Below are positions 15,801 to 24,127 of a stretch of 64,000 nt of DNA, in pieces. Position numbers and translations under genes: made by a program. Each line of letters begins with the position of its first letter. The first letter of the stretch is position 1. The notes below the pieces were generated by a model that worked only from the letters and a program-made list of their open reading frames with translations, made no database searches and was not told the origin of the DNA. Source of the DNA: Riemerella anatipestifer_F (GTDB lineage: Bacteria > Bacteroidota > Bacteroidia > Flavobacteriales > Weeksellaceae); NCBI RefSeq assembly GCF_037861325.1, contig NZ_JAFELW010000007.1. One strand, 5' to 3'.

Positions 15801-17225
15801 TTAGTACCCTAGCCTTTTAAGTAGGTCTGAAGAGTTTTCTACAGATTGAGCTGCGTTTTTATCTCTAGCATTTTTTTCTATGTAGTAGTGTAATGTTTCT
15901 TCAGCTCTATTGGTAAACATAGCGTCACAATAAGGTGGAGCAGAAAGATTACCTATACTATTACCATAATTATAATCACCGAAGTATTTTTTCATTTGGT
16001 CTTTAGTGTCAAATGAATATGGGTGAATTTTCATGTTAGAGCGTCTGATAAGATCTGCTTGCCAAGGTTTTAACATCTCAGGGTAGTTGTTAGGTGCTCC
16101 AGAGATAGATGGTCCAGCGAAGTGAGCTAAGTTCTCTACACCTAGATTGATAAAAGAAGCATATCCTTCTGGAGAGTCATCAGACATATCGGTAGCTCCA
16201 TTTCCTTTCCAAAGTAGGAAGCACATAGGTACCTTACCTTGATAGAAGTCTTTAATTCGTTTTAAACTTTGTAATGAGAATGTTTGTAGGATAACTTTAC
16301 CGTTAGTATTACCTACATTAACTTTGCCATTAACATAGAACGGAGTATTTTCAGCTTCAGGCTTAGTGATGATATTCATACCGTAAAGGTCTAACTCATC
16401 GTAAACCATTTTTTCGAATTCAGAAGGGTTTAACCAAGGTTCTTTAAACTCAACATAAATACCAGGTCTATGCCCTGTGTCTTGTTCGTCTTTTACATAC
16501 TGAGTAGTATATTTTACGATTTTTTCTTTAACACCAGAAAGTGGGTGTGACATTGTTTTGTCAGTCAGCTTTTTAGTTGTTTCAGCTCTCGTACCATCTG
16601 CATTTCTTTTTAATTTATATCCTCTAGAATACATAATCATGTCCTCTAAAGAAGATATATATTGGCGTTGAGTGGTAAATCCAGCTCTTGCTTGTTCAGG
16701 GTTGGTTTCATTAAACCATGTTCCAGCGTCTAATTTTAACAATTCTTCGTATGTGTAAGAACTTGGAAGGTTAGGGTAGAAATTTTTTCTGTCTACTTCC
16801 ACCATTTTGTCCGCTTCATCAGATGAATACCCTAAATCTAAATAATATTGCTTTCTAGTGGAAGGGAGATGTTCTCCATACACTATTTCAATGTTGGTAG
16901 TTCGTTTTAGGTTGTCATCGTGTAATGCTAAAACAACTCCATCTTTTGATACCTGCAAATCTGCCTCTAGATAATCTGCCCCAATTTCTCTACCCCATCT
17001 AAAAGCAGCCTCCGTTTCTTCAGGTGTCCAAAATGTAGAACCACGGTGTGCAATAACAGCATTTTCAGGAACATAATCTCTCACTTTTATCATTTCAGGA
17101 GAGAGTTGTTTTACTTCTACTTTACTTACATCAATATCAGGATTACTTACTTCCCGATCTGAATTACACGCAAGCATGGTGAAAACACACGCAGCCATGC
17201 TAGCTCTAAATACATTTTTTAACAT
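15801..17225 (-). CDS. glpQ: Glycerophosphodiester phosphodiesterase lipoprotein GlpQ
   Basis: 474 residues. The N-terminus is a lipoprotein signal (VFTMLACNSD, lipid-bearing Cys20), so the enzyme is anchored to a periplasm-facing or outer membrane. It hydrolyses glycerophosphodiesters to glycerol-3-phosphate and an alcohol. The GDPD active site is clear: AHRGSTFWTPEETEAAFRWG (His60, Arg61, Glu70) and LEADLQVSKDGVVLALHDD (Glu87, Asp89, His102). It is 14 bases downstream of glpT and followed by the porin. The product can be taken up by GlpT. Confidence 0.96.
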   Translation of the reverse strand: MLKNVFRASMAACVFTMLACNSDREVSNPDIDVSKVEVKQLSPEMIKVRDYVPENAVIAHRGSTFWTPEETEAAFRWGREIGADYLEADLQVSKDGVVLALHDDNLKRTTNIEIVYGEHLPSTRKQYYLDLGYSSDEADKMVEVDRKNFYPNLPSSYTYEELLKLDAGTWFNETNPEQARAGFTTQRQYISSLEDMIMYSRGYKLKRNADGTRAETTKKLTDKTMSHPLSGVKEKIVKYTTQYVKDEQDTGHRPGIYVEFKEPWLNPSEFEKMVYDELDLYGMNIITKPEAENTPFYVNGKVNVGNTNGKVILQTFSLQSLKRIKDFYQGKVPMCFLLWKGNGATDMSDDSPEGYASFINLGVENLAHFAGPSISGAPNNYPEMLKPWQADLIRRSNMKIHPYSFDTKDQMKKYFGDYNYGNSIGNLSAPPYCDAMFTNRAEETLHYYIEKNARDKNAAQSVENSSDLLKRLGY

Positions 17226-17239
17226 AATTATCTTTTATT

Positions 17240-18571
17240 TTAAGGGTTTAAATTTTTCTCATCTTTTATAGTAAAGCTTATGAAAATGATAGATAGCAAA
17301 CATGCTATAATAAGTAGGATAAAGCCAAAGTCCCAACCAAAATATTCTACAAGGTAGCCCATGGTAATATTAGCTAGGATAGCCGTTCCTAAGAGATAAC
17401 CTAGGAGACCTGTGAGTCCAGCAGCGGTACCAGCAGCTTTTTTGGGTGCTAAATCTAGAGCTTGAACACCAATCAGCATTACTGGACCATAAATTAAAAA
17501 TCCTATGGCTATAAGGGCTATCCCATCAAGAACTTTGTTATCCATATTTTTCCAGTAGATAAATACAAATACAGTAACTAGAGCCATATAGATTATGGTA
17601 ATTAAAGATCTCTTACCTTTGAAAATTTTATCACTTAACCATCCACATAAAATGGTTCCAGGTATAGCAGCCCATTCGTAAGCAGAGTATGCCCAGCTAA
17701 CTTCTTTTATATCATAGTGTTTTACGGCTTGTAAGTAGGTAGGAGCCCAGTCTAAAACACCATATCTTACTAAATAAACAAATGCATTAGCTATAGCTAT
17801 AAACCAAAGGGTTCTATTGTTTAAAACATAAGTGAAGAATATATCTTTTGTCGAAAGTTCTTCCTCTGAGTTTTTCGAGTAGTTTTTAGGGTAGTCATTT
17901 CTATATTCTTCAATAGGAGGAAGTCCACAAGATTGAGGCGTATCTCTTACTAATAAAAGAGAGATGAGGGCTATCGCAATCCCTACTATAGCAGGAACCC
18001 AAAATGTACCCACTTGCCAAGAGCCAAACCATAGAGTAGCATATCCTACTAATGGAGCTAATAAGCCACCTCCAACATTATGTGCTATATTCCAAAAAGA
18101 CATTTTTGTGCCTCGTTCATTTTGAGAAAACCAATGGGTCATTACCCTTCCGCAAGGAGGCCAACCCATACCTTGAAACCAACCAATTAAAAATTGTAAA
18201 ATAAACATGATGGTGATGGAAGAAACCCCAAGACTAGTCCCTAAGACTAAAGTAACAAGAGATGATAAAATAAGACCTAGGGCTAGAAATTTTCTAGCAT
18301 CACTTCTATCGGATACACCTCCCATGAAAAATTTGGATAAACCGTAAGCTATTGCGTTGGCAGAAAGAGCAAAGCCTAGACTTGCTTTTGTAAAACCTTC
18401 ATTCTCTAAATAAGGCATTGCCAGAGAGAAATTTTTTCGGACTAAATAATAGCCAGCATATCCTATAAATATACCTATAAAAACTTGAAAACGCTTACTC
18501 TTATAAATGCTATCTATTTTCTCTTTTGGTAGAAGAGGCAGATGTTTAGCAGGAGATAAAAAAGATTTCAT
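17240..18571 (-). CDS. glpT: Glycerol-3-phosphate MFS transporter GlpT
   Basis: 443 residues with about twelve transmembrane segments. It is a member of the organophosphate:phosphate antiporter branch of the major facilitator superfamily, exchanging glycerol-3-phosphate for phosphate across the inner membrane. Typical stretches are FIGYAGYYLVRKNFSLAMPY, GWFQGMGWPPCGRVMTHWFS and NIAHNVGGGLLAPLVGY. It is the first gene of the operon. Upstream are a minus-strand TATATTTG element (18660-18667) and a tandem repeat that may bind the divergent DeoR-family regulator. Confidence 0.95.
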   Translation of the reverse strand: MKSFLSPAKHLPLLPKEKIDSIYKSKRFQVFIGIFIGYAGYYLVRKNFSLAMPYLENEGFTKASLGFALSANAIAYGLSKFFMGGVSDRSDARKFLALGLILSSLVTLVLGTSLGVSSITIMFILQFLIGWFQGMGWPPCGRVMTHWFSQNERGTKMSFWNIAHNVGGGLLAPLVGYATLWFGSWQVGTFWVPAIVGIAIALISLLLVRDTPQSCGLPPIEEYRNDYPKNYSKNSEEELSTKDIFFTYVLNNRTLWFIAIANAFVYLVRYGVLDWAPTYLQAVKHYDIKEVSWAYSAYEWAAIPGTILCGWLSDKIFKGKRSLITIIYMALVTVFVFIYWKNMDNKVLDGIALIAIGFLIYGPVMLIGVQALDLAPKKAAGTAAGLTGLLGYLLGTAILANITMGYLVEYFGWDFGFILLIIACLLSIIFISFTIKDEKNLNP

Positions 18572-18659
18572 ATACTGTATTAAAGTGTTTATTATTTTTT
18601 TTGTGTAAAATACTTTTGTGTTATTTCAAAAAGTTTTTTGCAGCTAAAAATTTAGACCA

Positions 18660-18691
18660 CAAATATACATTATCGAAACTAATCGAAACAA
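18660..18691 (-). promoter_or_regulatory. glpT promoter and candidate GlpR operator
   Basis: TATATTTG on the minus strand at 18660-18667. Directly behind it, where the -33 region should be, are two tandem ten-base repeats ATCGAAACTA (18672-18681) and ATCGAAACAA (18682-18691). This is the expected place for a repressor of the DeoR family, whose gene is divergent. Confidence 0.5.
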
Positions 18692-18751
18692 TATGAAGTT
18701 TATCATCTTGGATTACATTTTTTCCATATTGTAGGGTAATGAGAAAATATT

Positions 18752-18759
18752 TATATTTG
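18752..18759 (+). promoter_or_regulatory. -7 element of the deoR-family gene
   Basis: TATATTTG, 24 bases upstream of the ATG at 18784. It lies 60 bases from the candidate operator shared with glpT. Confidence 0.5.
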
Positions 18760-18783
18760 GCAAAATCGATGAAAAATTAGGAT

Positions 18784-19548
18784 ATGAGCACAGCTAAAAG
18801 GCATCAGTACATTTTAGATAAGATAAAAAAAGAGGGACATATTTTAGTTTCGGATATTTCAAAAGAATTATCGGTTTCAGAAGTTACTATAAGAAAGGAT
18901 TTGCGAGGGCTAGAAGATAAAGGGTTGTTGTTTAGGAATCATGGGGGTGCAAGTTGGGAGAACCCTTATGTGTCTGATAAGCCATTGAGTCATAAACAGC
19001 AAATCAATACATTGGAAAAAAATAAAATTGCTATAAAAGCAGTTTCTTTTATAGAGGATAATGATGTGGTTATTTTAGGCTCAGGGACAACGGTGCTGAG
19101 TATGGTAGAAAATTTACCAATGGATAAAAAACTTACGGTTATCACATCTTCTCTAATAGTGTCATCGCTTTTATGTAAATATGAAAATGTTACTGTGATT
19201 CAACTGGGAGGGGATGTGAGGCGTTCATCACAATCGACGGTTGGTCCTATATCGCAATACCAGCTCAGGTCACTCTCTGCAAATAAATTGTTTATAGGGG
19301 TAGATGGTCTAGATATAGAGTTTGGAGTTTCTACTTCGAATACGGGGGAGGCTTATCTTAACCAGCAAATGATAGAATGTTCTAGAAAAGTATACATCTT
19401 GTCTGACCATTCAAAATTTGGTAAAAGAGGTCTAGGTAAGGTGTGTGATTTGAAAGAAATAGATTTTCTTATCACAGACCAAAAACCGAACGCTGATATT
19501 TTAAAAAAACTTGATGAATACGGTGTTCAAGTTGTTGTTTCTGACTAA
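18784..19548 (+). CDS. DeoR/GlpR-family transcriptional regulator
   Basis: 254 residues. The N-terminal helix-turn-helix domain of the DeoR family is complete (RHQYILDKIKKEGHILVSDI, ELSVSEVTIRKDLRGLEDKG, FRNHGGA). The C-terminal sugar-phosphate sensor domain follows (VVILGSGTTVLSMVENLP, FIGVDGLDIEFGVSTSN, VYILSDHSKFGKRG). It is divergent from glpT-glpQ-porin, so it very probably represses that operon and responds to glycerol-3-phosphate. GlpR itself is not proven. Confidence 0.92.
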   Translation: MSTAKRHQYILDKIKKEGHILVSDISKELSVSEVTIRKDLRGLEDKGLLFRNHGGASWENPYVSDKPLSHKQQINTLEKNKIAIKAVSFIEDNDVVILGSGTTVLSMVENLPMDKKLTVITSSLIVSSLLCKYENVTVIQLGGDVRRSSQSTVGPISQYQLRSLSANKLFIGVDGLDIEFGVSTSNTGEAYLNQQMIECSRKVYILSDHSKFGKRGLGKVCDLKEIDFLITDQKPNADILKKLDEYGVQVVVSD

Positions 19549-19595
19549 TAAAGAGTTATTATAAAATACTGATTTTTAAATACTATAAATAAGAG

Positions 19596-19626
19596 TTTGT
19601 AGATTAAAATAAAATTATTATTTTTG
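19596..19626 (+). promoter_or_regulatory. Consensus promoter of the str operon
   Basis: TTTG (19596-19599), 19 bases, TATTTTTG (19619-19626). This is an exact fit to the Bacteroidota housekeeping consensus TTTG-N19-TAnnTTTG. The rpsL ATG follows 34 bases later. Confidence 0.85.
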
Positions 19627-19660
19627 CACCTTGAAACTAAAAATAAATAAAAGCAATTAA

Positions 19661-20044
19661 ATGCCTACTATTCAACAATTAGTAAGAAAAGGAAGAGCCA
19701 CACTTGCCAAGAAGAGCAAATCGGCTGCTTTGGATTCTTGTCCACAAAAGAGAGGTGTATGTACAAGAGTATATACAACTACACCTAAGAAACCTAACTC
19801 TGCACTTAGAAAAGTAGCAAGGGTAAGACTTTCTAACGGTAAAGAAGTAAACGCTTATATCCCGGGCGAAGGACACAATCTCCAAGAGCACTCGATAGTA
19901 TTGGTAAGAGGCGGAAGGGTGAAAGACCTACCGGGAGTTCGTTATCACATTGTTCGTGGTGCTTTAGATACCGCTGGAGTTAACGGAAGACTTCAGAGAA
20001 GATCTAAGTACGGTGCTAAGCGTCCTAAAGATGCTAAAAAGTAA
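19661..20044 (+). CDS. rpsL: Ribosomal protein S12
   Basis: 127 residues, part of the decoding centre of the 30S subunit. MPTIQQLVRKGR and the conserved loops TPKKPNSALRKVARVRLSNG and GGRVKDLPGVRYHIVRG are intact. The lysines where streptomycin-resistance substitutions commonly occur (in PKKPNS and in RVKDLPG) are wild type. First gene of rpsL-rpsG-fusA-rpsJ, behind a consensus promoter. Confidence 0.99.
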   Translation: MPTIQQLVRKGRATLAKKSKSAALDSCPQKRGVCTRVYTTTPKKPNSALRKVARVRLSNGKEVNAYIPGEGHNLQEHSIVLVRGGRVKDLPGVRYHIVRGALDTAGVNGRLQRRSKYGAKRPKDAKK

Positions 20045-20069
20045 TCATTAAATTTTAAGAAACAGAACA

Positions 20070-20546
20070 ATGAGAAAAACAAAAGCGAAAAAAAGACCGT
20101 TGTTACCAGATCCAAAATTTAATGATCAGTTGGTAACTAGATTTGTGAATAACCTAATGCTAGACGGTAAGAAGTCTATCGCATTCAGAATTTTCTATGA
20201 TGCACTAGACATCGTGGAAGCTAAAAAAGGAGAAAACGAAAAAACTTCATTAGAAATTTGGAAAGATGCTCTAACTAATGTAATGCCTCACGTAGAAGTG
20301 CGTTCAAGAAGAGTTGGTGGTGCTAACTTCCAAATCCCAATGCCTATTAGAGCAGATAGAAAAATCTCTATGGCAATGAAGTGGCTTATTAAGTACGCTA
20401 AAGCGAGAAATGATAAGTCTATGGCTCAGAAATTAGCTGCTGAAATTATTGCTGCTGCTAAGGAGGAAGGTGCTGCCTTCAAAAAGAAAACTGATACTCA
20501 CAAAATGGCTGAGGCTAACAAAGCATTCTCACACTTTAGATTCTAA
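20070..20546 (+). CDS. rpsG: Ribosomal protein S7
   Basis: 158 residues; nucleates assembly of the 30S head and binds 16S rRNA. MRKTKAKKRPLLPDPKFNDQ, VTRFVNNLMLDGKKS, VEVRSRRVGGANFQIPMPI and HKMAEANKAFSHFRF are all typical. 25 bases after rpsL and six before fusA. Confidence 0.99.
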   Translation: MRKTKAKKRPLLPDPKFNDQLVTRFVNNLMLDGKKSIAFRIFYDALDIVEAKKGENEKTSLEIWKDALTNVMPHVEVRSRRVGGANFQIPMPIRADRKISMAMKWLIKYAKARNDKSMAQKLAAEIIAAAKEEGAAFKKKTDTHKMAEANKAFSHFRF

Positions 20547-20552
20547 TAGGAA

Positions 20553-22670
20553 ATGGGAAGAGATCTTAAATACACTAGAAATATTGGTATTGCAGCTCAC
20601 ATTGATGCTGGTAAAACCACTACTACTGAAAGAATTCTATTCTATACAGGTAAAACCCACAAAATAGGTGAGGTACACGATGGTGCTTCTACTATGGACT
20701 GGATGGAGCAAGAAGCTGAAAGAGGGATTACAATTACTTCTGCAGCTACAACTTGTAACTGGGTATTTCCTAGACATGATGGGAAGCCTACAGCAGACGC
20801 TAAAGATTATCACTTTAACATCATCGATACACCGGGACACGTAGACTTTACCGTAGAGGTAAACCGTTCTCTTAGAGTATTAGATGGTTTAGTATTCTTA
20901 TTTTCTGCAGTAGACGGAGTAGAGCCTCAGTCTGAAACAAACTGGAGACTAGCAGACAATTACAAAGTTGCTAGAATGGGGTTTGTAAACAAAATGGACA
21001 GACAGGGGGCAGACTTCCTTAATGTAGTAAACCAAGTTAAGGAAATGTTAGGTTCTAATGCAGTTCCTATCGTACTTCCTATTGGTGCAGAAGAAGACTT
21101 CAAAGGAGTGGTAGACCTTATTAAGAACAGAGCTATCATCTGGCATGAGGAAACTCAAGGAGCTACTTTTGATGTAGTGCCTATTCCTGATGATATGAAG
21201 GATGATGTATTAGCTTACAGACAAAACTTGGTGGAAGCTGTTGCTGAATATGATGAGTCTTTATTAGAGAAGTTCTTTGAAGATCCAGATTCTATTACAG
21301 AAGAAGAAATCAACGAAGCACTTAGAAAGGCTACTATCGATTTATCTATTATCCCAATGACTTGTGGTTCTTCATTTAAGAACAAAGGGGTGCAGTTTAT
21401 GCTAGATGCAGTTTGTAGATACTTACCTTCTCCATTAGATAAAGATGATATCAACGGTACAGATCCTAATACAGATGCTGAAATCAGCAGAAAACCTGAT
21501 GTAAATGAACCTTTCTCTGCATTAGCATTTAAAATTGCTACTGACCCATTCGTGGGAAGATTAGCATTCTTTAGAGCTTATTCAGGAAGATTAGATGCTG
21601 GTTCTTATGTACTTAATACAAGATCTGGAAACAAAGAAAGAATTTCTAGAATTTACCAAATGCATGCTAATAAGCAAAATCCTGTAGAATATATCGAAGC
21701 AGGAGATATTGGTGCAGCGGTAGGTTTCAAAGATATTAAAACAGGGGATACACTTTCTGATGAGAAGAACCCTATTGTTTTAGAATCTATGATTTTCCCT
21801 GATCCAGTAATCGGTATCGCAGTAGAACCTAAAACTAAAGCAGACCAAGATAAATTAGGTAACGCTCTTGCTAAATTAGCAGAAGAGGATCCAACTTTCC
21901 AAGTGAAAACCGACGAGGCTTCTGGACAAACTATTATCTCTGGTATGGGTGAGCTTCACTTAGATATCATTGTAGACCGTTTGAAGAGAGAGTTCAAAGT
22001 AGAGGTTAACCAAGGTCAGCCGCAAGTAGAGTACAAAGAAGCTCTTACTGCTACAGCCAACCATAGAGAAGTTTATAAGAAACAATCAGGTGGTAGAGGT
22101 AAGTTTGCGGATATCGTATTTGAAATCGGTCCAGCTGATGAAGGTAAAACAGGTCTTGAATTCATCAACGAAATTAAAGGTGGTAACATTCCTAAAGAAT
22201 TTATCCCTTCTGTAGAAAAAGGATTCAAAGAAGCTATGAAGAACGGTCCTTTAGCAGGATTCGAAGTTGAGGCGATGAAGATTACCCTTAAAGATGGATC
22301 TTTCCACGCGGTAGACTCTGACCAACTTTCTTTCGAATTAGCAGCTAAGTTAGGTTTCAAAGCGGCTGGTAAAGCAGCGAAAGCTGTAATTATGGAGCCT
22401 ATTATGAAGCTTGAAGTAGTTACTCCGGAAGAATATATGGGGGATATCGTAGGAGACCTGAACAGAAGAAGAGGTACTATTAACGGTATGGACGATAGAA
22501 ACAACGCTAAGGTTATCAAGGCATTTGTTCCTCTTTCTGAAATGTTCGGTTATGTAACATCTCTTAGAACGCTTTCTTCTGGTAGAGCAACATCTTCTAT
22601 GGAGTTTGAAAAATATGAACCAGCTCCTCAGAACGTGGCTGACGAAGTAATAGAAAAAGCAAAAGGTTAA
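20553..22670 (+). CDS. fusA: Elongation factor G
   Basis: 705 residues; the GTPase that drives translocation on the ribosome. The G domain has the P-loop AHIDAGKTTTTERILF, the switch region RGITITSAAT, IIDTPGHVDFTVEV and NKMDRQGADF. Domains II-V follow in normal order up to GRATSSMEFEKYEPAP. It is in the str operon between rpsG and rpsJ with short gaps, so co-translated with them. Confidence 0.99.
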   Translation: MGRDLKYTRNIGIAAHIDAGKTTTTERILFYTGKTHKIGEVHDGASTMDWMEQEAERGITITSAATTCNWVFPRHDGKPTADAKDYHFNIIDTPGHVDFTVEVNRSLRVLDGLVFLFSAVDGVEPQSETNWRLADNYKVARMGFVNKMDRQGADFLNVVNQVKEMLGSNAVPIVLPIGAEEDFKGVVDLIKNRAIIWHEETQGATFDVVPIPDDMKDDVLAYRQNLVEAVAEYDESLLEKFFEDPDSITEEEINEALRKATIDLSIIPMTCGSSFKNKGVQFMLDAVCRYLPSPLDKDDINGTDPNTDAEISRKPDVNEPFSALAFKIATDPFVGRLAFFRAYSGRLDAGSYVLNTRSGNKERISRIYQMHANKQNPVEYIEAGDIGAAVGFKDIKTGDTLSDEKNPIVLESMIFPDPVIGIAVEPKTKADQDKLGNALAKLAEEDPTFQVKTDEASGQTIISGMGELHLDIIVDRLKREFKVEVNQGQPQVEYKEALTATANHREVYKKQSGGRGKFADIVFEIGPADEGKTGLEFINEIKGGNIPKEFIPSVEKGFKEAMKNGPLAGFEVEAMKITLKDGSFHAVDSDQLSFELAAKLGFKAAGKAAKAVIMEPIMKLEVVTPEEYMGDIVGDLNRRRGTINGMDDRNNAKVIKAFVPLSEMFGYVTSLRTLSSGRATSSMEFEKYEPAPQNVADEVIEKAKG

Positions 22671-22692
22671 TCTTTTAAAATTTAGAATTAAA

Positions 22693-22998
22693 ATGTCACA
22701 AAGAATCAGAATAAAACTAAAATCTTACGATTACAATTTGGTAGATAAGTCTGCTGAGAAAATCGTAAAAACAGTAAAATCTACTGGTGCTGTAGTGAAT
22801 GGTCCTATACCATTGCCTACTCACAAAAGAATCTTTACGGTTCTTAGATCTCCGCACGTTAATAAGAAAGCGAGAGAGCAGTTCCAACTTTCAGCTCACA
22901 AGAGATTGATGGACATCTACTCTTCTTCTTCTAAAACGGTAGATGCTTTAATGAAGTTAGAGCTTCCTAGCGGTGTAGATGTAGAAATCAAAGTTTGA
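22693..22998 (+). CDS. rpsJ: Ribosomal protein S10
   Basis: 101 residues; 30S head protein and partner of NusB in antitermination. MSQRIRIKLKSYDYNLVDKS and LPTHKRIFTVLRSPHVNKKA are characteristic. It follows fusA by 22 bases and is directly followed by a terminator. The usual S10-operon partner rplC is not downstream, so that operon must lie elsewhere. nusB is also in this window (58.9 kb) but unlinked. Confidence 0.99.
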   Translation: MSQRIRIKLKSYDYNLVDKSAEKIVKTVKSTGAVVNGPIPLPTHKRIFTVLRSPHVNKKAREQFQLSAHKRLMDIYSSSSKTVDALMKLELPSGVDVEIKV

Positions 22999-23020
22999 TA
23001 AATAAACTTTGCTATGATAT

Positions 23021-23056
23021 CAACTCCTCCTTAGATATAAGGGAGGAGTTTTTTTA
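23021..23056 (+). terminator. Terminator of the str operon
   Basis: AACTCCTCC (23021-23029), 12-base loop, GGAGGAGTT (23042-23050), then seven T. It lies directly downstream of rpsJ. Confidence 0.9.
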
Positions 23057-23255
23057 TAGGCTTTATATGATATGCAATTAAGTATTTTGATAAGTCATAT
23101 ATATTTTCAAAAAAGTTTCTAATTTTTTGAGAATTGAAGGAAAATATTAAACTTTAGAAGGGAAAAGCTACCGATATTGGGGGGCTTTATTTTGTTAAAA
23201 TATTATTTATAAATTATATAAATAAATTAAATATGATTTTTATCATGTAGAAATT
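23057..23255. other. AT-rich intergenic stretch before the GLPGLI cluster
   Basis: No gene is seen. Bases 23171-23211 (CCGATATT, a G-rich insert, then TTTTGTTAAA...) closely resemble 28333-28362, the sequence in front of the thioredoxin-like gene. A promoter-leader segment therefore seems to have been copied between the two places. Confidence 0.45.
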
Positions 23256-23284
23256 TTTGTATTTTAAAAAAACATTTATATTTG
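23256..23284 (+). promoter_or_regulatory. Promoter of the Cys-rich peptide and GLPGLI operon
   Basis: TTTG (23256-23259), 17 bases, TATATTTG (23277-23284). Both elements fit the Bacteroidota consensus; the spacer is two bases short. Confidence 0.55.
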
Positions 23285-23340
23285 TACTGTGTTTAACAAT
23301 TTAAATTTTTCTATTATATAAAAAACTATTATTAGTAGCA

Positions 23341-23493
23341 ATGCTTGGCGTTGCAGGAGTTATGAGTGCAAAAGGTAAACAAGTAAAGAATGTACAAAAT
23401 TTGCAACGAGCAAGCGAATTGGCAATGGATTGTGAGGCAAAAAGTTGTGGAAGTAATTGTATCGAACTGAATTGTACAGTTAGAAGAAAGTAA
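23341..23493 (+). CDS. Small Cys-rich secreted peptide (start uncertain)
   Basis: 50 residues from the ATG at 23341, ending CEAKSCGSNCIELNCTVRRK with five cysteines in the tail. The open frame extends upstream to 23305 and would add KKLLLVA before MLGVAGVMSAKG. Together that makes a textbook signal peptide, but the expected ATG before KKLLLVA reads TAT. Either the start has been lost, a rare start (ATT at 23305) is used, or the internal ATG serves. A strong promoter precedes it and GLPGLI genes follow. It may be a secreted peptide or a natural-product-like precursor; the family is not recognised. Confidence 0.45.
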   Translation: MLGVAGVMSAKGKQVKNVQNLQRASELAMDCEAKSCGSNCIELNCTVRRK

Positions 23494-23548
23494 TAACCCC
23501 TTATTAATTTAGGGACATTTGTATGTCCCTGAATTCTTAATTTTTGTT

Positions 23549-24127
23549 ATGAATAGAATTTTTATTTTAATACTTTTGGCTATAGGTTTAGGTTTTAAGG
23601 CACAAATCAAAACCTATAAAATTACATTTCAAAAGGTTTATAATCTTGAGGAATACAAAAATGATAGCCCAGAGATGCATGAGAGAAGAAAAAACGCAAA
23701 AGATTTGTTCTATCTATTTGTTAACGAGAAACACTCTTTATTTATTCCCGCTAAGGAAGATAATATTAGCGAATTGGAATTTGTGGTAAAAGATTATGAT
23801 AAAGATTTTTGCCTTTATCAATATACAGATGGGGTACAATATACAAAGCGTGCCAAGGGTATGCATCTCTACACTGATACAGATGAAAAGAAAATCATAT
23901 TAGGGCATCCGTGTAGAAAAGCAACTTTGGATAATGGGCAATATGCTTACTATGCGGAAGACATTGCTTTGCAAGGGACTCCTGCTGAGATGGGTATGAT
24001 GCCTGGGATGATACTAGATTTCCAATTAATGGAAGCACGATATACAGCTATTGCTATAGAAGAGATAGACGAAAATATAAACATACAGCCGTATATGCAA
24101 CAATATAAAAAGAAAACAGATGAGTAA
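23549..24127 (+). CDS. GLPGLI-like secreted protein with degenerate motif
   Basis: 192 residues from the ATG at 23549, which opens the signal peptide MNRIFILILLAIGLGFKAQ; a longer start at 23519 would put charged sequence before it. Overall build (YKITFQKV, HPCRKATLDNGQYAYYAEDI) matches GLPGLI proteins, but the name-giving motif reads MMPGMILDF. GLPGLI proteins are exported Bacteroidota proteins of unknown function. It overlaps the next gene by eight bases, so translation is coupled. A deleted copy of part of this gene lies at 24811-24975. Confidence 0.75.
   Translation: MNRIFILILLAIGLGFKAQIKTYKITFQKVYNLEEYKNDSPEMHERRKNAKDLFYLFVNEKHSLFIPAKEDNISELEFVVKDYDKDFCLYQYTDGVQYTKRAKGMHLYTDTDEKKIILGHPCRKATLDNGQYAYYAEDIALQGTPAEMGMMPGMILDFQLMEARYTAIAIEEIDENINIQPYMQQYKKKTDE

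Noticed and set aside
22073..22519. Minus-strand frame of 148 codons inside fusA
   Set aside because: Antisense shadow of a highly conserved coding sequence.
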